From assembly GCF_015864665.1 (NCBI RefSeq), contig NZ_JADYWU010000001.1, positions 1,736,001 through 1,800,000 of the forward strand: DNA of 64,000 bases, written 5' to 3'. The translations under genes were made by a program, and so were the position numbers. Below are positions 37,643-49,523 of this stretch, piece by piece. Numbering within the stretch: position 1 is the first letter of the stretch; each line of letters opens with the position of its first letter. The stretch comes from Salinibacterium sp. SWN167 (GTDB lineage Bacteria; Actinomycetota; Actinomycetes; Actinomycetales; Microbacteriaceae). The notes below the pieces were generated by a model. The model searched no databases. It saw nothing but the letters and a program-made list of their open reading frames with translations, and was not told the DNA's origin.

Positions 37643-39715
37643 ATGGAACCAACTCGCTCAGTACGTCCTTTTGAGGTAATTAGCGAGTATTCACCTTCCG
37701 GAGATCAGCCTCAGGCTATTCGCGAACTAGCTCAGCGAATCAATGCTGGCGAGACAGATGTTGTGCTGCTCGGTGCCACAGGCACGGGAAAGTCGGCAAC
37801 AACCGCGTGGCTAATCGAGCAGGTGCAGCGTCCAACCCTGATCATGTCCCATAACAAGACTCTTGCTGCTCAACTGGCGAACGAGTTCCGGGACCTGATG
37901 CCCAACAACGCCGTGGAATATTTCGTTTCCTATTACGACTATTACCAGCCAGAGGCCTACATTCCTCAGACAGACACCTTCATTGAGAAGGACTCGTCGG
38001 TCAACGCTGAAGTCGAGCGACTGCGACACTCCACTACCAACTCCTTGCTCAGCCGCCGCGACACCGTGGTGGTGTCCACCGTCTCGAGCATTTACGGGCT
38101 TGGTGCTGCTGAGTCCTACCTCGAAGCGATGATCGCCCTGCAGGTGGGAATGCGCATCGATCGTGAGACGCTCATCCGCAAGTTCGTGGGAATGCAGTAT
38201 CAGCGCAACGACTACGACTTCTCGCGGGGAAACTTCCGCGTGCGCGGCGACACCATTGAAATCATTCCAGTGTATGAAGAACTTGCTATCCGAATCGAGA
38301 TGTTCGGAGACGAGATCGAAGCGCTCTACTCGCTGCATCCGTTGACCGGCGACATCGTCAAAAAGATGGATTCGGTGTCGGTGTTCCCTGGCACCCACTA
38401 TTCGGCAAGCCCCGAAACAATCAAAACCGCAATCGTGTCCATTCAGGAAGAGCTCGCCGACCGGCTTGGCGTGCTGGAGCGTCAGGGAAAGCTCCTCGAA
38501 GCGCAACGCTTGCGTATGCGCACGACCTTCGACATCGAAATGATGGAGCAGATCGGTTTCTGTAACGGCATTGAGAACTATTCTCTCCACATGGATGGCC
38601 GCCAACCGGGCGAACCACCAAGCTGTTTGCTCGACTACTTTCCGGATGACTTTCTCGTGGTGCTCGATGAGTCGCACGTTACGGTGCCTCAGATCGGCGC
38701 CATGTACGAGGGAGACGCCTCTCGAAAGCGCACTCTCGTGGAACACGGGTTCCGCCTCCCTAGTGCGCTCGACAATCGCCCGTTGAAATGGGAAGAGTTT
38801 CTTGAGCGTGCAGGCCAGAAGATCTACCTTTCTGCGACTCCGGGCAAATATGAGATGGGTATTACTGACTCCGTTGTTGAGCAGGTTATTCGCCCGACAG
38901 GACTCATCGACCCGCAAATCGTGGTCAAGCCATCTCAGGGTCAGATCGACGACCTTCTCGAACAGATCAGGCTTCGCGTCGAGAAGAACGAGCGAGTGCT
39001 CGTCACCACGCTCACGAAAAAGATGGCCGAGGAACTCACCGAATTCCTTTCGGAGAATGGCGTGCGGGTTCGTTATTTGCACTCCGACGTCGATACGCTC
39101 CGTCGCGTCGAGCTACTCACGGAACTTCGCCAGGGCGTCTATGACGTGCTGGTTGGCATCAACCTCCTTCGCGAGGGCCTTGACCTTCCCGAGGTATCGC
39201 TTGTGGCAATTCTGGATGCCGACAAAGAAGGCTTCTTGCGGTCATCGACGTCGCTCATCCAAACCATCGGACGAGCCGCTCGAAACGTTTCGGGCGAGGT
39301 GCACATGTACGCCGACGTCGTCACGCGCTCGATGGCGTTCGCGATTGAGGAGACCGATCGTCGCCGGGAGAAGCAGGTCGCCTATAACACTGAGCACGGT
39401 ATCGACCCGCAGCCGCTGCGTAAGAAGATCGCAGATATCACTGACGCGCTTCTCCGTGAGGGCGCCGATACTGCAGAGCTGCTCGCGACTCGCAACCGTG
39501 ACGGCAAAAAACGCACTCCGACGCCCAAACTGGCGCGGGAAGGAATCGCTGCCGCCGGCGGAAATGATCTTGAAAATATCATTGGCGATCTCAACGAACA
39601 GATGCTTCAAGCGGCATCCGAGTTGAAGTTTGAGCTTGCCGCTCGATTGCGGGACGAAGTTCAGGAGCTCAAGAAGGAACTGCGTCAGATGGAGCAGGCT
39701 GGCCATTTGAAATAG
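37643..39715 (+). CDS. uvrB: Excinuclease ABC subunit B
   Basis: UvrB verifies DNA lesions and recruits UvrC in nucleotide excision repair. The 690-residue protein has Walker A GATGTGKS at 44-51, and the beta-hairpin region [20 protein letters not shown]. The DEAD-like box is VLDESH, with helicase motifs V/VI ([22 protein letters not shown]). A C-terminal UVR domain (about 645-680, [21 protein letters not shown]) binds UvrC and UvrA. Its last 47 nt overlap the convergent glycosyltransferase gene. Confidence 0.97.
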   Translation: MEPTRSVRPFEVISEYSPSGDQPQAIRELAQRINAGETDVVLLGATGTGKSATTAWLIEQVQRPTLIMSHNKTLAAQLANEFRDLMPNNAVEYFVSYYDYYQPEAYIPQTDTFIEKDSSVNAEVERLRHSTTNSLLSRRDTVVVSTVSSIYGLGAAESYLEAMIALQVGMRIDRETLIRKFVGMQYQRNDYDFSRGNFRVRGDTIEIIPVYEELAIRIEMFGDEIEALYSLHPLTGDIVKKMDSVSVFPGTHYSASPETIKTAIVSIQEELADRLGVLERQGKLLEAQRLRMRTTFDIEMMEQIGFCNGIENYSLHMDGRQPGEPPSCLLDYFPDDFLVVLDESHVTVPQIGAMYEGDASRKRTLVEHGFRLPSALDNRPLKWEEFLERAGQKIYLSATPGKYEMGITDSVVEQVIRPTGLIDPQIVVKPSQGQIDDLLEQIRLRVEKNERVLVTTLTKKMAEELTEFLSENGVRVRYLHSDVDTLRRVELLTELRQGVYDVLVGINLLREGLDLPEVSLVAILDADKEGFLRSSTSLIQTIGRAARNVSGEVHMYADVVTRSMAFAIEETDRRREKQVAYNTEHGIDPQPLRKKIADITDALLREGADTAELLATRNRDGKKRTPTPKLAREGIAAAGGNDLENIIGDLNEQMLQAASELKFELAARLRDEVQELKKELRQMEQAGHLK

Positions 39716-40814
39716 TCGCCAAGGTTTCGTGCAGCGAAATCATGCGACGCTCCTGCGCGAGGGAATCATGGGGGAGTGCGGTTTTTCTCGCGGCGCTTCT
39801 GCGCTCCTCTACCGGGATGTCAACGAGAACCCGGAGAGCGTGAGCGATGTGGGTGAGATCCGGAGCTACCGTTAGCCCACCTCCGTCCACAAACGCCAGG
39901 CGTTCATTGCACGCAGTAGTGAGAATTGTGGGCGTACCAGCCGCGAGCGATTCCAACGCGCTGGCGTGTCCCCACGATCCACTCGTTGTCACGATGGCTA
40001 CGTCCGCCGTTGCAAAGACTTCTGCTCTCTCGATCAAGGTGAGATCGTGGGCGCTGAGAAACTGAACCGGCATCCCGAGTGCGCTTCGTTCGAGCCGCGC
40101 ACGCAGCGGTCCGTCTCCTAACACCACCAAGTGAAGGTCCTCACCTTGAGAGACTCGCTCACGCACAACCTCGATCGCGACGGAGACGGAACCAGCGGCG
40201 GTGAGTGGTGCCGCACACACGACGATCAGATCGGCTCCGCTTGAATCGCGGAGCGTGCTGTTGTGCCGCAAAGGAGAAAAGACTTCGAGGTTCACTCCGG
40301 ATGGCACGCTCAGCACACGATCGACAGCCCCGCGACTGTCGGAGGCAATCGCGGGAGAGTGTGCTTCTTCGGCCCCGCACGAACCGTGACGCTCCAAGTT
40401 CGCCGCACCGGTATGAACTATCTGGTCGAAACCTAGGGGAGTACGTCCGGTGGCCCACTCCGCTGCACCGTCCTCTATGAGCAGCACTGCGGGTACACGA
40501 TTGCGCTGTGCCCAGGATCCCAATTCGCGTGCACTGAGACGGTCAGCGACCTCGATCTGATCAGGAGCGAGTGTGTCCACAGCGCGGCGCACAGCTTTGG
40601 CGATCGGCACGAATCCGCGAGTAAGCGCTCGTCCGCGCGCCGGAACGGTAACGACGGTTCCGTATTCGGTCCACGTTACCGATGAATCGACTCCAGGAAT
40701 GATGATCGAGAACTCATGCCCGGCAGCTTGGTAGGCCAAGCCACGAGAACGCACCACGCTGGAGGGCAGTAGCGCTGGTGACGAGTAGAAGCTGGTGACG
40801 TGCGCAATGTGCAT
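39669..40814 (-). CDS. Glycosyltransferase, GT4-like (degenerate donor-site motif)
   Basis: A 381-residue protein with a two-Rossmann-domain GT-B plan: [20 protein letters not shown] at the N-terminus, where GT4 enzymes usually hold a glycine-rich acceptor loop, and a C-terminal half with [16 protein letters not shown] and [16 protein letters not shown]. The second Glu of the EX7E donor motif is present, but the first Glu position is Ser, so it is atypical. No membrane segment is seen. Donor and acceptor cannot be predicted. It lies alone on the minus strand between uvrB and uvrA; its 3' end overlaps uvrB by 47 nt. Confidence 0.8.
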   Translation of the reverse strand: MHIAHVTSFYSSPALLPSSVVRSRGLAYQAAGHEFSIIIPGVDSSVTWTEYGTVVTVPARGRALTRGFVPIAKAVRRAVDTLAPDQIEVADRLSARELGSWAQRNRVPAVLLIEDGAAEWATGRTPLGFDQIVHTGAANLERHGSCGAEEAHSPAIASDSRGAVDRVLSVPSGVNLEVFSPLRHNSTLRDSSGADLIVVCAAPLTAAGSVSVAIEVVRERVSQGEDLHLVVLGDGPLRARLERSALGMPVQFLSAHDLTLIERAEVFATADVAIVTTSGSWGHASALESLAAGTPTILTTACNERLAFVDGGGLTVAPDLTHIAHALRVLVDIPVEERRSAARKTALPHDSLAQERRMISLHETLATISNGQPAPSDAVPS

Positions 40815-40881
40815 ACGCCATTATCTCGGGTGATGAGCGCTCGGCGCTGGGCGTACGTTCAGACAATGTCAGTGGCCTCCG

Positions 40882-40887
40882 TAGAAT
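40882..40887 (+). promoter_or_regulatory. -10 element, apparently leaderless uvrA promoter
   Basis: TAGAAT is seven bases before the uvrA GTG at 40895. The nearby GTG at 40893 is out of frame. Confidence 0.5.
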
Positions 40888-40894
40888 AGGAAGT

Positions 40895-43768
40895 GTGACT
40901 ACAGCACAGTCGATCCCTAATTCTCACCTCAGCGTCCGTGGCGCTCGGGTTCACAATCTCAAGAACGTTGACCTCGAGATTCCGCGCGACTCTCTTGTCG
41001 TTTTCACTGGTCTCTCTGGGTCAGGCAAATCGAGCCTCGCGTTTGACACTATTTTCGCAGAGGGCCAGCGACGCTATGTCGAATCGCTTTCGGCCTATGC
41101 GCGTCAGTTCCTTGGTCAGGTCGATCGGCCAGACGTCGACTTCATTGAGGGACTCAGCCCCGCAGTCTCGATTGACCAGAAGTCCACCAACCGAAACCCG
41201 CGGTCAACAGTCGGCACGATCACTGAGATCTACGACTACATGCGACTTTTGTGGGCGCGTATCGGCGTTCCGCACTGTGCTGTGTGTGGCGAGAAAATCG
41301 AACGTCAATCAGTCCAGCAGATCGCTGACCAGCTGATGAAGCTTGAGAGCGGCACACGCTATCAGATCGTCAGTCCGGTCGTCTCGCAGAAAAAGGGTGA
41401 GTTCGTCGATTTGTTCGCGGAGCTCGCCTCGAGCGGGTATTCCCGTGCCATCGTGGATGGCGATGTCATTCAGCTCAGTGACCCTCCCAAGCTGAAGAAG
41501 CAGTACAAACATGACATTTCGGTCGTCGTCGACCGGTTGGTGGCGAGCGATGACATCCTCACTCGCCTCACCGACTCGCTCGAGACGGCGCTGCGGCTCA
41601 CTGACGGCACCGTCGCGATCAATTTCGTTGACGAAGAGGGGGATGCCGCATGGCGTTCGTTCTCCGAGAAGCTGTCCTGCCCCAACAATCACCCCATTCA
41701 GCTCACTGAAATCGAGCCACGCACCTTCTCGTTCAACGCCCCTTTCGGCGCGTGTCCGGAATGTTCCGGTCTCGGCACGCGCATGTCGATCGACGCAGAG
41801 CTCCTCATCGCCGACGACTCGGTCAGTCTCTCCGAAGGCGCCATCTTGCCGTGGACGAACTCGGGCAAGGGTCTTTACAACTACTTCGAGAAGTTGCTCG
41901 GCGGGCTCGCACTCGACCTCGATTTCTCCCTCGACACGCCCTGGGGCGACTTGCCCGAAGATGTCCGCGAAGCTGTGCTTCGCGGCAACGACTTCAAGGT
42001 GTCGGTCAAGTGGAAGAACCGCTATGGGCGCGAGATGAAGTACTCGACGGGGTTCGAGGGTGTGATTCCGTACATCGAGCGCAAGTACCTCGAAGCAGAG
42101 ACTGATGTGCAACGTCAGCGTTACGCTGCGTATCTCCGCGAGATTCCCTGTCCCGTGTGTGATGGAAAGCGGTTGAAGCCGGAGGTCTTGGCAGTAACCG
42201 TTGCCGATAGCAGCATTTCTGACATCTGCGAGCTCAGCCTTATTGATGCTTACGGCTTTATGAATGAGTTGGTTCTCTCTGAGCGTGACGCGCGAATTGC
42301 TGCCCAGGTGCTCCGTGAGATTCGCTTGCGACTCGAGTTTCTGGTGGAAGTAGGCCTGAGCTACCTCAACTTGGCCCGCGCTGCCGCGACATTGAGCGGT
42401 GGAGAGGCGCAGCGCATCCGTTTGGCGACCCAGATCGGCTCCGGGCTTACTGGAGTGCTTTATGTGCTCGACGAGCCCAGCATCGGGCTGCACCAGCGCG
42501 ACAACCGACGATTGATCGAGACACTCGTCAAACTCAAGAACCTCGGCAACACGCTCATTGTGGTTGAGCATGACGAAGACACTATTCGCACGGCCGACTG
42601 GGTCGTCGACATCGGGCCGGGCGCCGGCGAGCACGGTGGTGAGGTCGTTCACTCTGGGTCGTATGAAGACCTTCTTACAAATACAAATTCGATTACTGCT
42701 GATTACTTGTCGGGTCGCAAAGCCATCGAAACGCCGAAGAAGCGTCGCCCGATCGATAAAGCCCGTCAGATTGTCGTCGAGGGCGCGAAGGCGAACAACC
42801 TCAAGAACCTCACCGTCAAGTTCCCGTTGGGAACGTTTACGGCCGTCACCGGTGTCAGTGGCTCCGGAAAGTCGAGCCTCGTCAACGACATTCTCTACAA
42901 GGTTCTCGCTAACGAACTGAACGGTGCTCGCCAGATTCCCGGAAAGCACACGCGAGTCACCGGTCTCGAAAACCTGGACAAGGTCGTGCACGTCGACCAG
43001 AACCCGATCGGGCGCACTCCACGATCGAACCCTGCCACGTACACGGGTGTCTTCGATAAAATTCGCACTCTCTTTTCTGAGACCGCTGACGCGAAGGCGC
43101 GAGGTTACTTTCCCGGTCGGTTCAGTTTCAATGTGAAAGGCGGTCGTTGCGAGAACTGTTCCGGTGACGGCACGATCAAGATCGAGATGAACTTTTTGCC
43201 CGACGTCTATGTCGCGTGTGAAGTGTGTGGGGGAGCGCGTTACAACCGCGACACTCTCGCGGTGAAGTACAAAGCGAAGAATATCGCCGAGGTACTCGAT
43301 ATGCCGATCAGCGAAGCCGCTGACTTCTTCGAGGCCATCACAAGCATTCACCGGTACTTGAAGACGCTTGAAGAAGTTGGTCTTGGCTATGTTCGTCTCG
43401 GTCAGAGCGCAACGACGCTCTCGGGCGGCGAGGCTCAGCGAGTGAAGCTTGCTACCGAGCTTCAGCGTCGTTCGATGGGGCGAAGCGTTTATGTGCTTGA
43501 CGAACCGACTACAGGCTTGCACTTCGAAGATGTTCGCAAGCTTCTGCTCGTGCTCAACGGGCTCGTCGATAAGGGCAACACAGTCATCGTCATCGAGCAC
43601 AACCTCGACGTCATCAAGTCCGCCGATTGGCTCATCGACTTGGGCCCCGAGGGCGGTTCTGGAGGCGGCGAGTTGCTGTCCGTCGGAACCCCGGAAAAGG
43701 TCGCCAAGGTCGCTGGAAGCCACACTGGTCAGTTCTTGGCTGAAGTGCTGAGTGGCAATCGTGTCTAG
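40895..43768 (+). CDS. uvrA: Excinuclease ABC subunit A
   Basis: UvrA finds DNA damage and loads UvrB. The 957-residue protein has two ABC ATPase modules: Walker [15 protein letters not shown] (near 39) and [14 protein letters not shown] (near 655), with signature [12 protein letters not shown] and [12 protein letters not shown]. Zinc modules are at [20 protein letters not shown]...CPECSGLG and [18 protein letters not shown]...CEVCGGARY. Start GTG 40895 gives [18 protein letters not shown]. uvrC follows after 17 nt. Confidence 0.97.
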   Translation: MTTAQSIPNSHLSVRGARVHNLKNVDLEIPRDSLVVFTGLSGSGKSSLAFDTIFAEGQRRYVESLSAYARQFLGQVDRPDVDFIEGLSPAVSIDQKSTNRNPRSTVGTITEIYDYMRLLWARIGVPHCAVCGEKIERQSVQQIADQLMKLESGTRYQIVSPVVSQKKGEFVDLFAELASSGYSRAIVDGDVIQLSDPPKLKKQYKHDISVVVDRLVASDDILTRLTDSLETALRLTDGTVAINFVDEEGDAAWRSFSEKLSCPNNHPIQLTEIEPRTFSFNAPFGACPECSGLGTRMSIDAELLIADDSVSLSEGAILPWTNSGKGLYNYFEKLLGGLALDLDFSLDTPWGDLPEDVREAVLRGNDFKVSVKWKNRYGREMKYSTGFEGVIPYIERKYLEAETDVQRQRYAAYLREIPCPVCDGKRLKPEVLAVTVADSSISDICELSLIDAYGFMNELVLSERDARIAAQVLREIRLRLEFLVEVGLSYLNLARAAATLSGGEAQRIRLATQIGSGLTGVLYVLDEPSIGLHQRDNRRLIETLVKLKNLGNTLIVVEHDEDTIRTADWVVDIGPGAGEHGGEVVHSGSYEDLLTNTNSITADYLSGRKAIETPKKRRPIDKARQIVVEGAKANNLKNLTVKFPLGTFTAVTGVSGSGKSSLVNDILYKVLANELNGARQIPGKHTRVTGLENLDKVVHVDQNPIGRTPRSNPATYTGVFDKIRTLFSETADAKARGYFPGRFSFNVKGGRCENCSGDGTIKIEMNFLPDVYVACEVCGGARYNRDTLAVKYKAKNIAEVLDMPISEAADFFEAITSIHRYLKTLEEVGLGYVRLGQSATTLSGGEAQRVKLATELQRRSMGRSVYVLDEPTTGLHFEDVRKLLLVLNGLVDKGNTVIVIEHNLDVIKSADWLIDLGPEGGSGGGELLSVGTPEKVAKVAGSHTGQFLAEVLSGNRV

Positions 43769-43785
43769 GCCGCCAGGGGCTACTC

Positions 43786-45735
43786 GTGGCTAACACGGTT
43801 GCGTGGCGCCCGCGCGCAGGCGACATTCCAAATCAGCCCGGCGTTTATCGGTTTACCGACGACAACAAGCGCGTGCTCTACGTGGGCAAAGCGAAAAACT
43901 TGCGGGCTCGCCTGAGCAACTATTTCGCGCCGTTGACGACGCTTCACGAGCGCACTCGACGGATGGTGCTCACCGCAACCAACGTGGAGTGGACGATAGT
44001 TGGCAACGACTTCGAAGCGCTGCAGCTGGAATACACGTGGATCAAAGAGTTTGACCCGCCGTTTAACGTTCAGTACAAAGACGACAAGTCCTATCCCTAT
44101 CTGGCAATCACAATGGGAGACCCTGTTCCGCGGGTGCTAGTGACTCGCAATCGCAACCTTCCCAACGCGCGATATTTCGGCCCGTATTCTCGGGCGTGGG
44201 CCATCCGCGACACGGTCGATGTGATGCTCAAAGCATTTCCTATGCGCAGTTGCTCCACGTCTGTCTACAAGCGCGCTCAGCAAACGGGTCGCCCCTGCTT
44301 GCTCGGTGACATCGGTAAGTGCGCGGCACCCTGTGTAGGGCGTGTGACTCTTGAGGAACACAAATCGATTGCCCTCGATTTTGCGTCCTTCATGGCGGGG
44401 AACGACTCCCGCATGCTCGACTCAATCCGAGTAAAGATGGCAGATTCTGCCGCTACGCAGGATTATGAAGCTGCCGCACGCTATCGCGATCAAATCGGGG
44501 CGATGGAGACAGCTCTCGCAAAGAATCAGATTGTGCTCTCTGAAGACGTGGATGCTGACTTCTTTGGCATTGCGCATGATGAACTTGCTGCTGCAGTCCA
44601 GCAGTTCATCGTGCGTGGCGGCCGAATCAGAGGTGTGCGGGGATGGGTAGTCGACAAAGAACTCGATGTCGATCTCGGGGGACTGGTCGAGTCGGTGTTG
44701 CAGAATGCCTACGACGACACCGTCCCACCGCGCGATGTCCTCGTGCCCGCATTGCCAGAGGACAGCACCGCGCTCGAAGAGTGGCTTGCGCAACGGCGCG
44801 GGCTTGGTGCACGTGTGCGACTACGGGTCGCCCAGCGCGGCGAGAAGGCGTCACTTGCTCAGACGGTGGAGACAAACGCTAAGAACGCGCTCATGCTCTA
44901 CAAATCGAAGCGCAGCGGTGACTTCGTCGCTCGGTCTCAGGCTCTCGCCGATATCCAAGAGGCGCTCGGAATGCCAGAAGCTCCTCTTCGAATGGAGTGC
45001 TTCGACGTCTCGCACCTGTCGGGCACGAACGTGGTGGCGTCGATGGTCGTGTTCGAGGATGGTTTGCCCAAAAAGCAGCATTACCGACGCTTCAATATTG
45101 CTGAGACCACCGATGACACTGATTCTATCTATCAAGTGCTCAAGCGCCGCCTTGCCTATCTGGCCGCGGGAGACGCCGTTCCCACTGCCGCTGAAGCACA
45201 GACGTCGGCCGACGAGACGCTCAATGCTGAGCATCCGGGTGCCGCAGCTTCCGACTCCGCAGAGCCTACGACTGATGTCGTCGTTCCCTCGCACAAGTTT
45301 GCCTATCCACCTCAATTGCTCATTGTCGATGGTGGGCAACCCCAGGTATCGGCAGCAAAGCGGGCTCTCGAAGAATCTGGCGTTTCCGGCATCCAACTCG
45401 CTGGAATCGCTAAGCGTCTTGAAGAGATCTGGTTACCTGACTCCGACTATCCGGTGATCCTTCCGCGCAATAGCGATGCCCTGTTTTTGATTCAACGCAT
45501 CAGGGATGAGGCGCATCGCTTTGCGATCACTCACCAGCGTCAACGACGCTCGAAAGACATTTCGTCGATTCTTTCCACGGTTCCCGGTCTCGGCCCATCT
45601 CGCATCAAGGCGCTCTTGCAGCACTTCGGTTCTGTTGCGAGGCTCAAGGCCGCGACGGCGGAACAGATCGTCGAAGTGCCGGGCGTGGGGGAGTCAACAG
45701 CGGCGGCGATCATCGAGAAGCTCGGTCAGCGCTAG
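43786..45735 (+). CDS. uvrC: Excinuclease ABC subunit C
   Basis: UvrC makes both incisions in nucleotide excision repair. The 649-residue protein has a GIY-YIG domain ([22 protein letters not shown], about 19-40), a UVR domain near residue 210, an RNase H-like nuclease domain ([25 protein letters not shown]) and a C-terminal (HhH)2 ([18 protein letters not shown]). A low-complexity insertion, about 470-505 ([20 protein letters not shown]), interrupts the nuclease domain, as in other actinobacterial UvrC proteins. The start is GTG 43786. Confidence 0.96.
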   Translation: MANTVAWRPRAGDIPNQPGVYRFTDDNKRVLYVGKAKNLRARLSNYFAPLTTLHERTRRMVLTATNVEWTIVGNDFEALQLEYTWIKEFDPPFNVQYKDDKSYPYLAITMGDPVPRVLVTRNRNLPNARYFGPYSRAWAIRDTVDVMLKAFPMRSCSTSVYKRAQQTGRPCLLGDIGKCAAPCVGRVTLEEHKSIALDFASFMAGNDSRMLDSIRVKMADSAATQDYEAAARYRDQIGAMETALAKNQIVLSEDVDADFFGIAHDELAAAVQQFIVRGGRIRGVRGWVVDKELDVDLGGLVESVLQNAYDDTVPPRDVLVPALPEDSTALEEWLAQRRGLGARVRLRVAQRGEKASLAQTVETNAKNALMLYKSKRSGDFVARSQALADIQEALGMPEAPLRMECFDVSHLSGTNVVASMVVFEDGLPKKQHYRRFNIAETTDDTDSIYQVLKRRLAYLAAGDAVPTAAEAQTSADETLNAEHPGAAASDSAEPTTDVVVPSHKFAYPPQLLIVDGGQPQVSAAKRALEESGVSGIQLAGIAKRLEEIWLPDSDYPVILPRNSDALFLIQRIRDEAHRFAITHQRQRRSKDISSILSTVPGLGPSRIKALLQHFGSVARLKAATAEQIVEVPGVGESTAAAIIEKLGQR

Positions 45736-45741
45736 CTCGGG

Positions 45742-45747
45742 TAGTCT
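45742..45747 (+). promoter_or_regulatory. Possible -10 element before rapZ
   Basis: TAGTCT lies nine bases before the rapZ ATG (45757), implying a leader of only two or three bases. No Shine-Dalgarno is present. Confidence 0.4.
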
Positions 45748-45756
45748 GAAGCCACC

Positions 45757-46632
45757 ATGAAACCCGTGACAGAGCAGCAAGAAGTTCTTATCGTGACTGG
45801 AATGTCGGGCGCCGGTCGTTCGACGGTCGGCAACGCGCTAGAAGATCTCGGCTGGTATGTCGTCGACAATTTGCCGCCTCAGATGCTTTTGCCTCTAGTC
45901 GACCTTGCTCACCGTGCCGGAGACTCGCTCCCACGTGTTGCAGCGGTAATCGATGTGCGCGGCGGCAAGCTTTTCTCGGATGCCCAGAATGCCATAGAAG
46001 CTCTCCGCGGTTCAACGTCGCTCCGTGTTCTGTTTCTTGATGCTGAAGATGCCGCGCTCGTTCGCCGGTTCGAGCAGGTTCGCAGGCCCCATCCGCTTCA
46101 AGATGAGGGCACCCCGCTTGATGGCATTGCGGCGGAGCGCACCCGCATGGCAGAGATTCGCTCCAGTAGCGACATCATCATCGACACCACAGACCTGAAC
46201 ATTCACCAATTGGCGATGACAATCATCGAGAAGTTCTCTGCGGAGAGCGACGCCGGTTTACGTATTACTATTGAGAGCTTCGGATTTAAGTACGGTCTCC
46301 CAGCAGACGCCGACATGGTGGCTGACTGCAGATTCTTGCCTAATCCATTTTGGGTTCCCGAGCTCAAAGCGCTAGACGGACTCGATGAACGAGTTCGTGC
46401 GTACGTGGTCGGGGCGCCCGGAGCACAGGAATTCGTCGCGGATTATGCACGAGCCCTCGAACCTGTTTTTGCCGGGTACCAACGCGAGAATAAACGACAC
46501 GCAACGATCGCGATCGGCTGCACGGGTGGCAAACACCGGTCAGTCGCCATTGCCGAAGAACTGTCAGCTATTCTTAGTGGCCTGCCAGGTGTCGCCGTAA
46601 GCATTAAACATCGGGACCGCGGACGAGAATAG
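45757..46632 (+). CDS. rapZ: RapZ/YvcJ-family nucleotide-binding protein
   Basis: A 291-residue P-loop ATPase/GTPase of the RapZ (YvcJ) family. Walker A is GMSGAGRS at 15-22, with Arg in place of Lys, as is common in actinobacteria. Other family features are DNLPPQMLLP, FLDAEDAALVRRFEQVRRPHPL, DTTDLNIHQL and the C-terminal TIAIGCTGGKHRSVAIAEEL. In E. coli RapZ acts as an adaptor of RNase E for the GlmZ small RNA; in actinobacteria the role is uncertain. It lies between uvrC and whiA, a conserved position, but no yvcK-like gene stands between rapZ and whiA. Confidence 0.94.
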   Translation: MKPVTEQQEVLIVTGMSGAGRSTVGNALEDLGWYVVDNLPPQMLLPLVDLAHRAGDSLPRVAAVIDVRGGKLFSDAQNAIEALRGSTSLRVLFLDAEDAALVRRFEQVRRPHPLQDEGTPLDGIAAERTRMAEIRSSSDIIIDTTDLNIHQLAMTIIEKFSAESDAGLRITIESFGFKYGLPADADMVADCRFLPNPFWVPELKALDGLDERVRAYVVGAPGAQEFVADYARALEPVFAGYQRENKRHATIAIGCTGGKHRSVAIAEELSAILSGLPGVAVSIKHRDRGRE

Positions 46633-46677
46633 ATTGCTCATCCAACGGAACCGTCATCATGGAAGGAAGGCCAGTTA

Positions 46678-47658
46678 GTGGCATTAACTGCTGAAGTCAA
46701 AGACGAACTGGCACGAATTCAGTTGGGCAAGACGACTGAGCGCGCTGCAGAGCTCGCGACAATTTTGCGATTCTCGGGCGGTCTTCATTTGATCTCTGGC
46801 CGTATCGCGGTCGAGTCGGAACTCGAAAGTGAGTTGCTCGCGCGCCGGGTGCGTCGCGACATTGCTGAGCTCTACGGCGTTCGTTCGGAGATTTCGCGCG
46901 TCGCGTCTTCCGGCGGCCGCCGCACGAACAATCTGCTTGTTCGCGTGCTTGATGGGGGAGAAACCCTCGCGCGACAGACTGGACTCTTGGATGCCCGCCG
47001 GCGCCCCATCCGTGGTCTCCCTAACCGTGTCACGACCGGAGGCCGCGGCGAATTGGCGGCTGTCTGGCGTGGTGCTTTCCTCGCCGCCGGTTCTCTCACT
47101 GACCCCGGCCGCTCCGCTGCTCTCGAAGTAACTTGCCCCGGCAACGAAGCTGCAATGGCATTGGTTGGCGCTGCAGGTCGACTCCGTGTCGCCGCAAAGG
47201 CACGCGAGGTTCGCGGTGTTCACCGTGTCGTTGTTCGCGATGGCGAGGCGATTAGCGCCATGCTCACGATCATGGGCGCTGAGACGACTGTCGTGAGCTG
47301 GAACGAACTTCGTCAACGTCGCGAAGTTCGTGCCACCGCCAACCGTCTAGTGAACTTCGACGATGCAAACCTTCGCCGTTCGGCGCAAGCTGCTGTTGCC
47401 GCGTGTGCCCGAGTCGAACGCGCTCTTGAGATCTTGGGGGATGACGTGCCGCAGCACCTGCGCTACGCGGGCGAGCTTCGTCTCAGCCACCGAGACTCAA
47501 GCCTGGACGAATTAGGCCACCACGCGGATCCGCCGATGACGAAGGACGCTGTTGCTGGCCGCATCCGTCGGCTGCTGGCTATGGCAGACAAGCGCGCAAG
47601 CGACCTGGGTGTGGCCGGTACTGAAGCAAACCTTCCCGCTGAGTTGGACGAGGCTTAG
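46678..47658 (+). CDS. whiA: WhiA-type sporulation/cell-division regulator
   Basis: WhiA has an N-terminal LAGLIDADG-like fold and a C-terminal helix-turn-helix. The 326-residue protein starts [20 protein letters not shown] after the initiator. It shows [40 protein letters not shown] and the C-terminal [34 protein letters not shown]. In Streptomyces it activates division genes with WhiB; here a division-related role is likely. GTG 46678 has the site GGAAGGAAGG upstream. Confidence 0.95.
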   Translation: MALTAEVKDELARIQLGKTTERAAELATILRFSGGLHLISGRIAVESELESELLARRVRRDIAELYGVRSEISRVASSGGRRTNNLLVRVLDGGETLARQTGLLDARRRPIRGLPNRVTTGGRGELAAVWRGAFLAAGSLTDPGRSAALEVTCPGNEAAMALVGAAGRLRVAAKAREVRGVHRVVVRDGEAISAMLTIMGAETTVVSWNELRQRREVRATANRLVNFDDANLRRSAQAAVAACARVERALEILGDDVPQHLRYAGELRLSHRDSSLDELGHHADPPMTKDAVAGRIRRLLAMADKRASDLGVAGTEANLPAELDEA

Positions 47659-47697
47659 CGTTCCCTCCATACGGCACGTGCGTCGGATGGACGTGGT

Positions 47698-47703
47698 TAG
47701 ACT
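47698..47703 (+). promoter_or_regulatory. Possible -10 element of sodA
   Basis: TAGACT in the 110-nt gap after whiA would give a start near 47710 and a leader of about 60 nt before sodA, which has its own strong AGGAGG site. Confidence 0.4.
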
Positions 47704-47768
47704 GGATGTATCTCGCCTGACCGTGCTCGCCAGCCGGCGCAGGAATCACGATCCTAGGAGGACTTCCG

Positions 47769-48395
47769 ATGGCTGATTACACGCTTCCCGAACTTTCGTA
47801 CGACTACTCCGCGCTTGAACCAAGCATCAGCGCCATGATCATGGAGTTGCACCACAGCAAGCACCACCAGGCATATGTCACTGGTGCGAATGCTGCGATC
47901 GCGGGGCTTGCTGAAGCTCGCGATTCCGGAAATCTCGCCAATGTGAACAAGCTCGAGAAGGACCTCGCGTTCAACTTGGGCGGACACATCAACCACTCCA
48001 TTTTCTGGACCAACATGTCGCCGAACGGTGGCGACAAGCCCACCGGAGATCTCGAGAGTGCAATCGACGACCACTTCGGTTCGTTCGATAAGTTCACGGC
48101 ACACTTCACAGCAACCGCTATGGGCGTACAAGGTTCAGGCTGGGCAGTGTTGGCGTGGGACTCCATCGGAGAGCGCCTCATCATCGTCCAGTTCTTCGAT
48201 CAGCAGGGCAACTTGCCCGCGGGCATCGTTCCCCTCCTCATGCTTGATGTGTGGGAGCACGCCTACTACCTCGACTACAAGAACGTGCGTGCTGACTATG
48301 TCAAGGCGTTCTGGAACATCGTTGACTGGGCTAACGTTCAGGACCGCTTCAGCGCAGCGCGCTCGAAGACAAACGGTCTGCTGCTACTCTCGTAG
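47769..48395 (+). CDS. sodA: Superoxide dismutase (Mn/Fe type)
   Basis: The enzyme disproportionates superoxide in the cytoplasm. It has 208 residues. Metal ligands fit the family: His in [17 protein letters not shown], His in [15 protein letters not shown], Asp and His in [20 protein letters not shown]. The sequence cannot fix whether Mn or Fe is used; Mn is usual in actinobacteria. ATG 47769 follows AGGAGG (47756-47761). Confidence 0.95.
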   Translation: MADYTLPELSYDYSALEPSISAMIMELHHSKHHQAYVTGANAAIAGLAEARDSGNLANVNKLEKDLAFNLGGHINHSIFWTNMSPNGGDKPTGDLESAIDDHFGSFDKFTAHFTATAMGVQGSGWAVLAWDSIGERLIIVQFFDQQGNLPAGIVPLLMLDVWEHAYYLDYKNVRADYVKAFWNIVDWANVQDRFSAARSKTNGLLLLS

Positions 48396-48405
48396 CGGCA
48401 TCGTG

Positions 48406-48426
48406 GCCGGGTTAGGCCCCGGCTTT
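48406..48426 (+). terminator. Hairpin terminator after sodA
   Basis: GCCGGG (48406-48411), a six-base loop, CCCGGC (48418-48423) and then TTT form a short intrinsic-terminator-like structure 10 nt after the sodA stop. Confidence 0.55.
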
Positions 48427-48488
48427 AGCCCAGTCTCCACCACAGCAACACCCCCACCACTACAGCACGACGCGTCCTAGACGCCTGA

Positions 48489-49511
<1,023 letters not shown>

Positions 49512-49523
49512 CATCCAACGATT

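Noticed and set aside
41309-43723. Minus-strand open frame of 804 codons inside uvrA
   Set aside because: Antisense to both UvrA ATPase modules; the predicted protein has no known motifs, and the length follows from codon bias of the plus strand.
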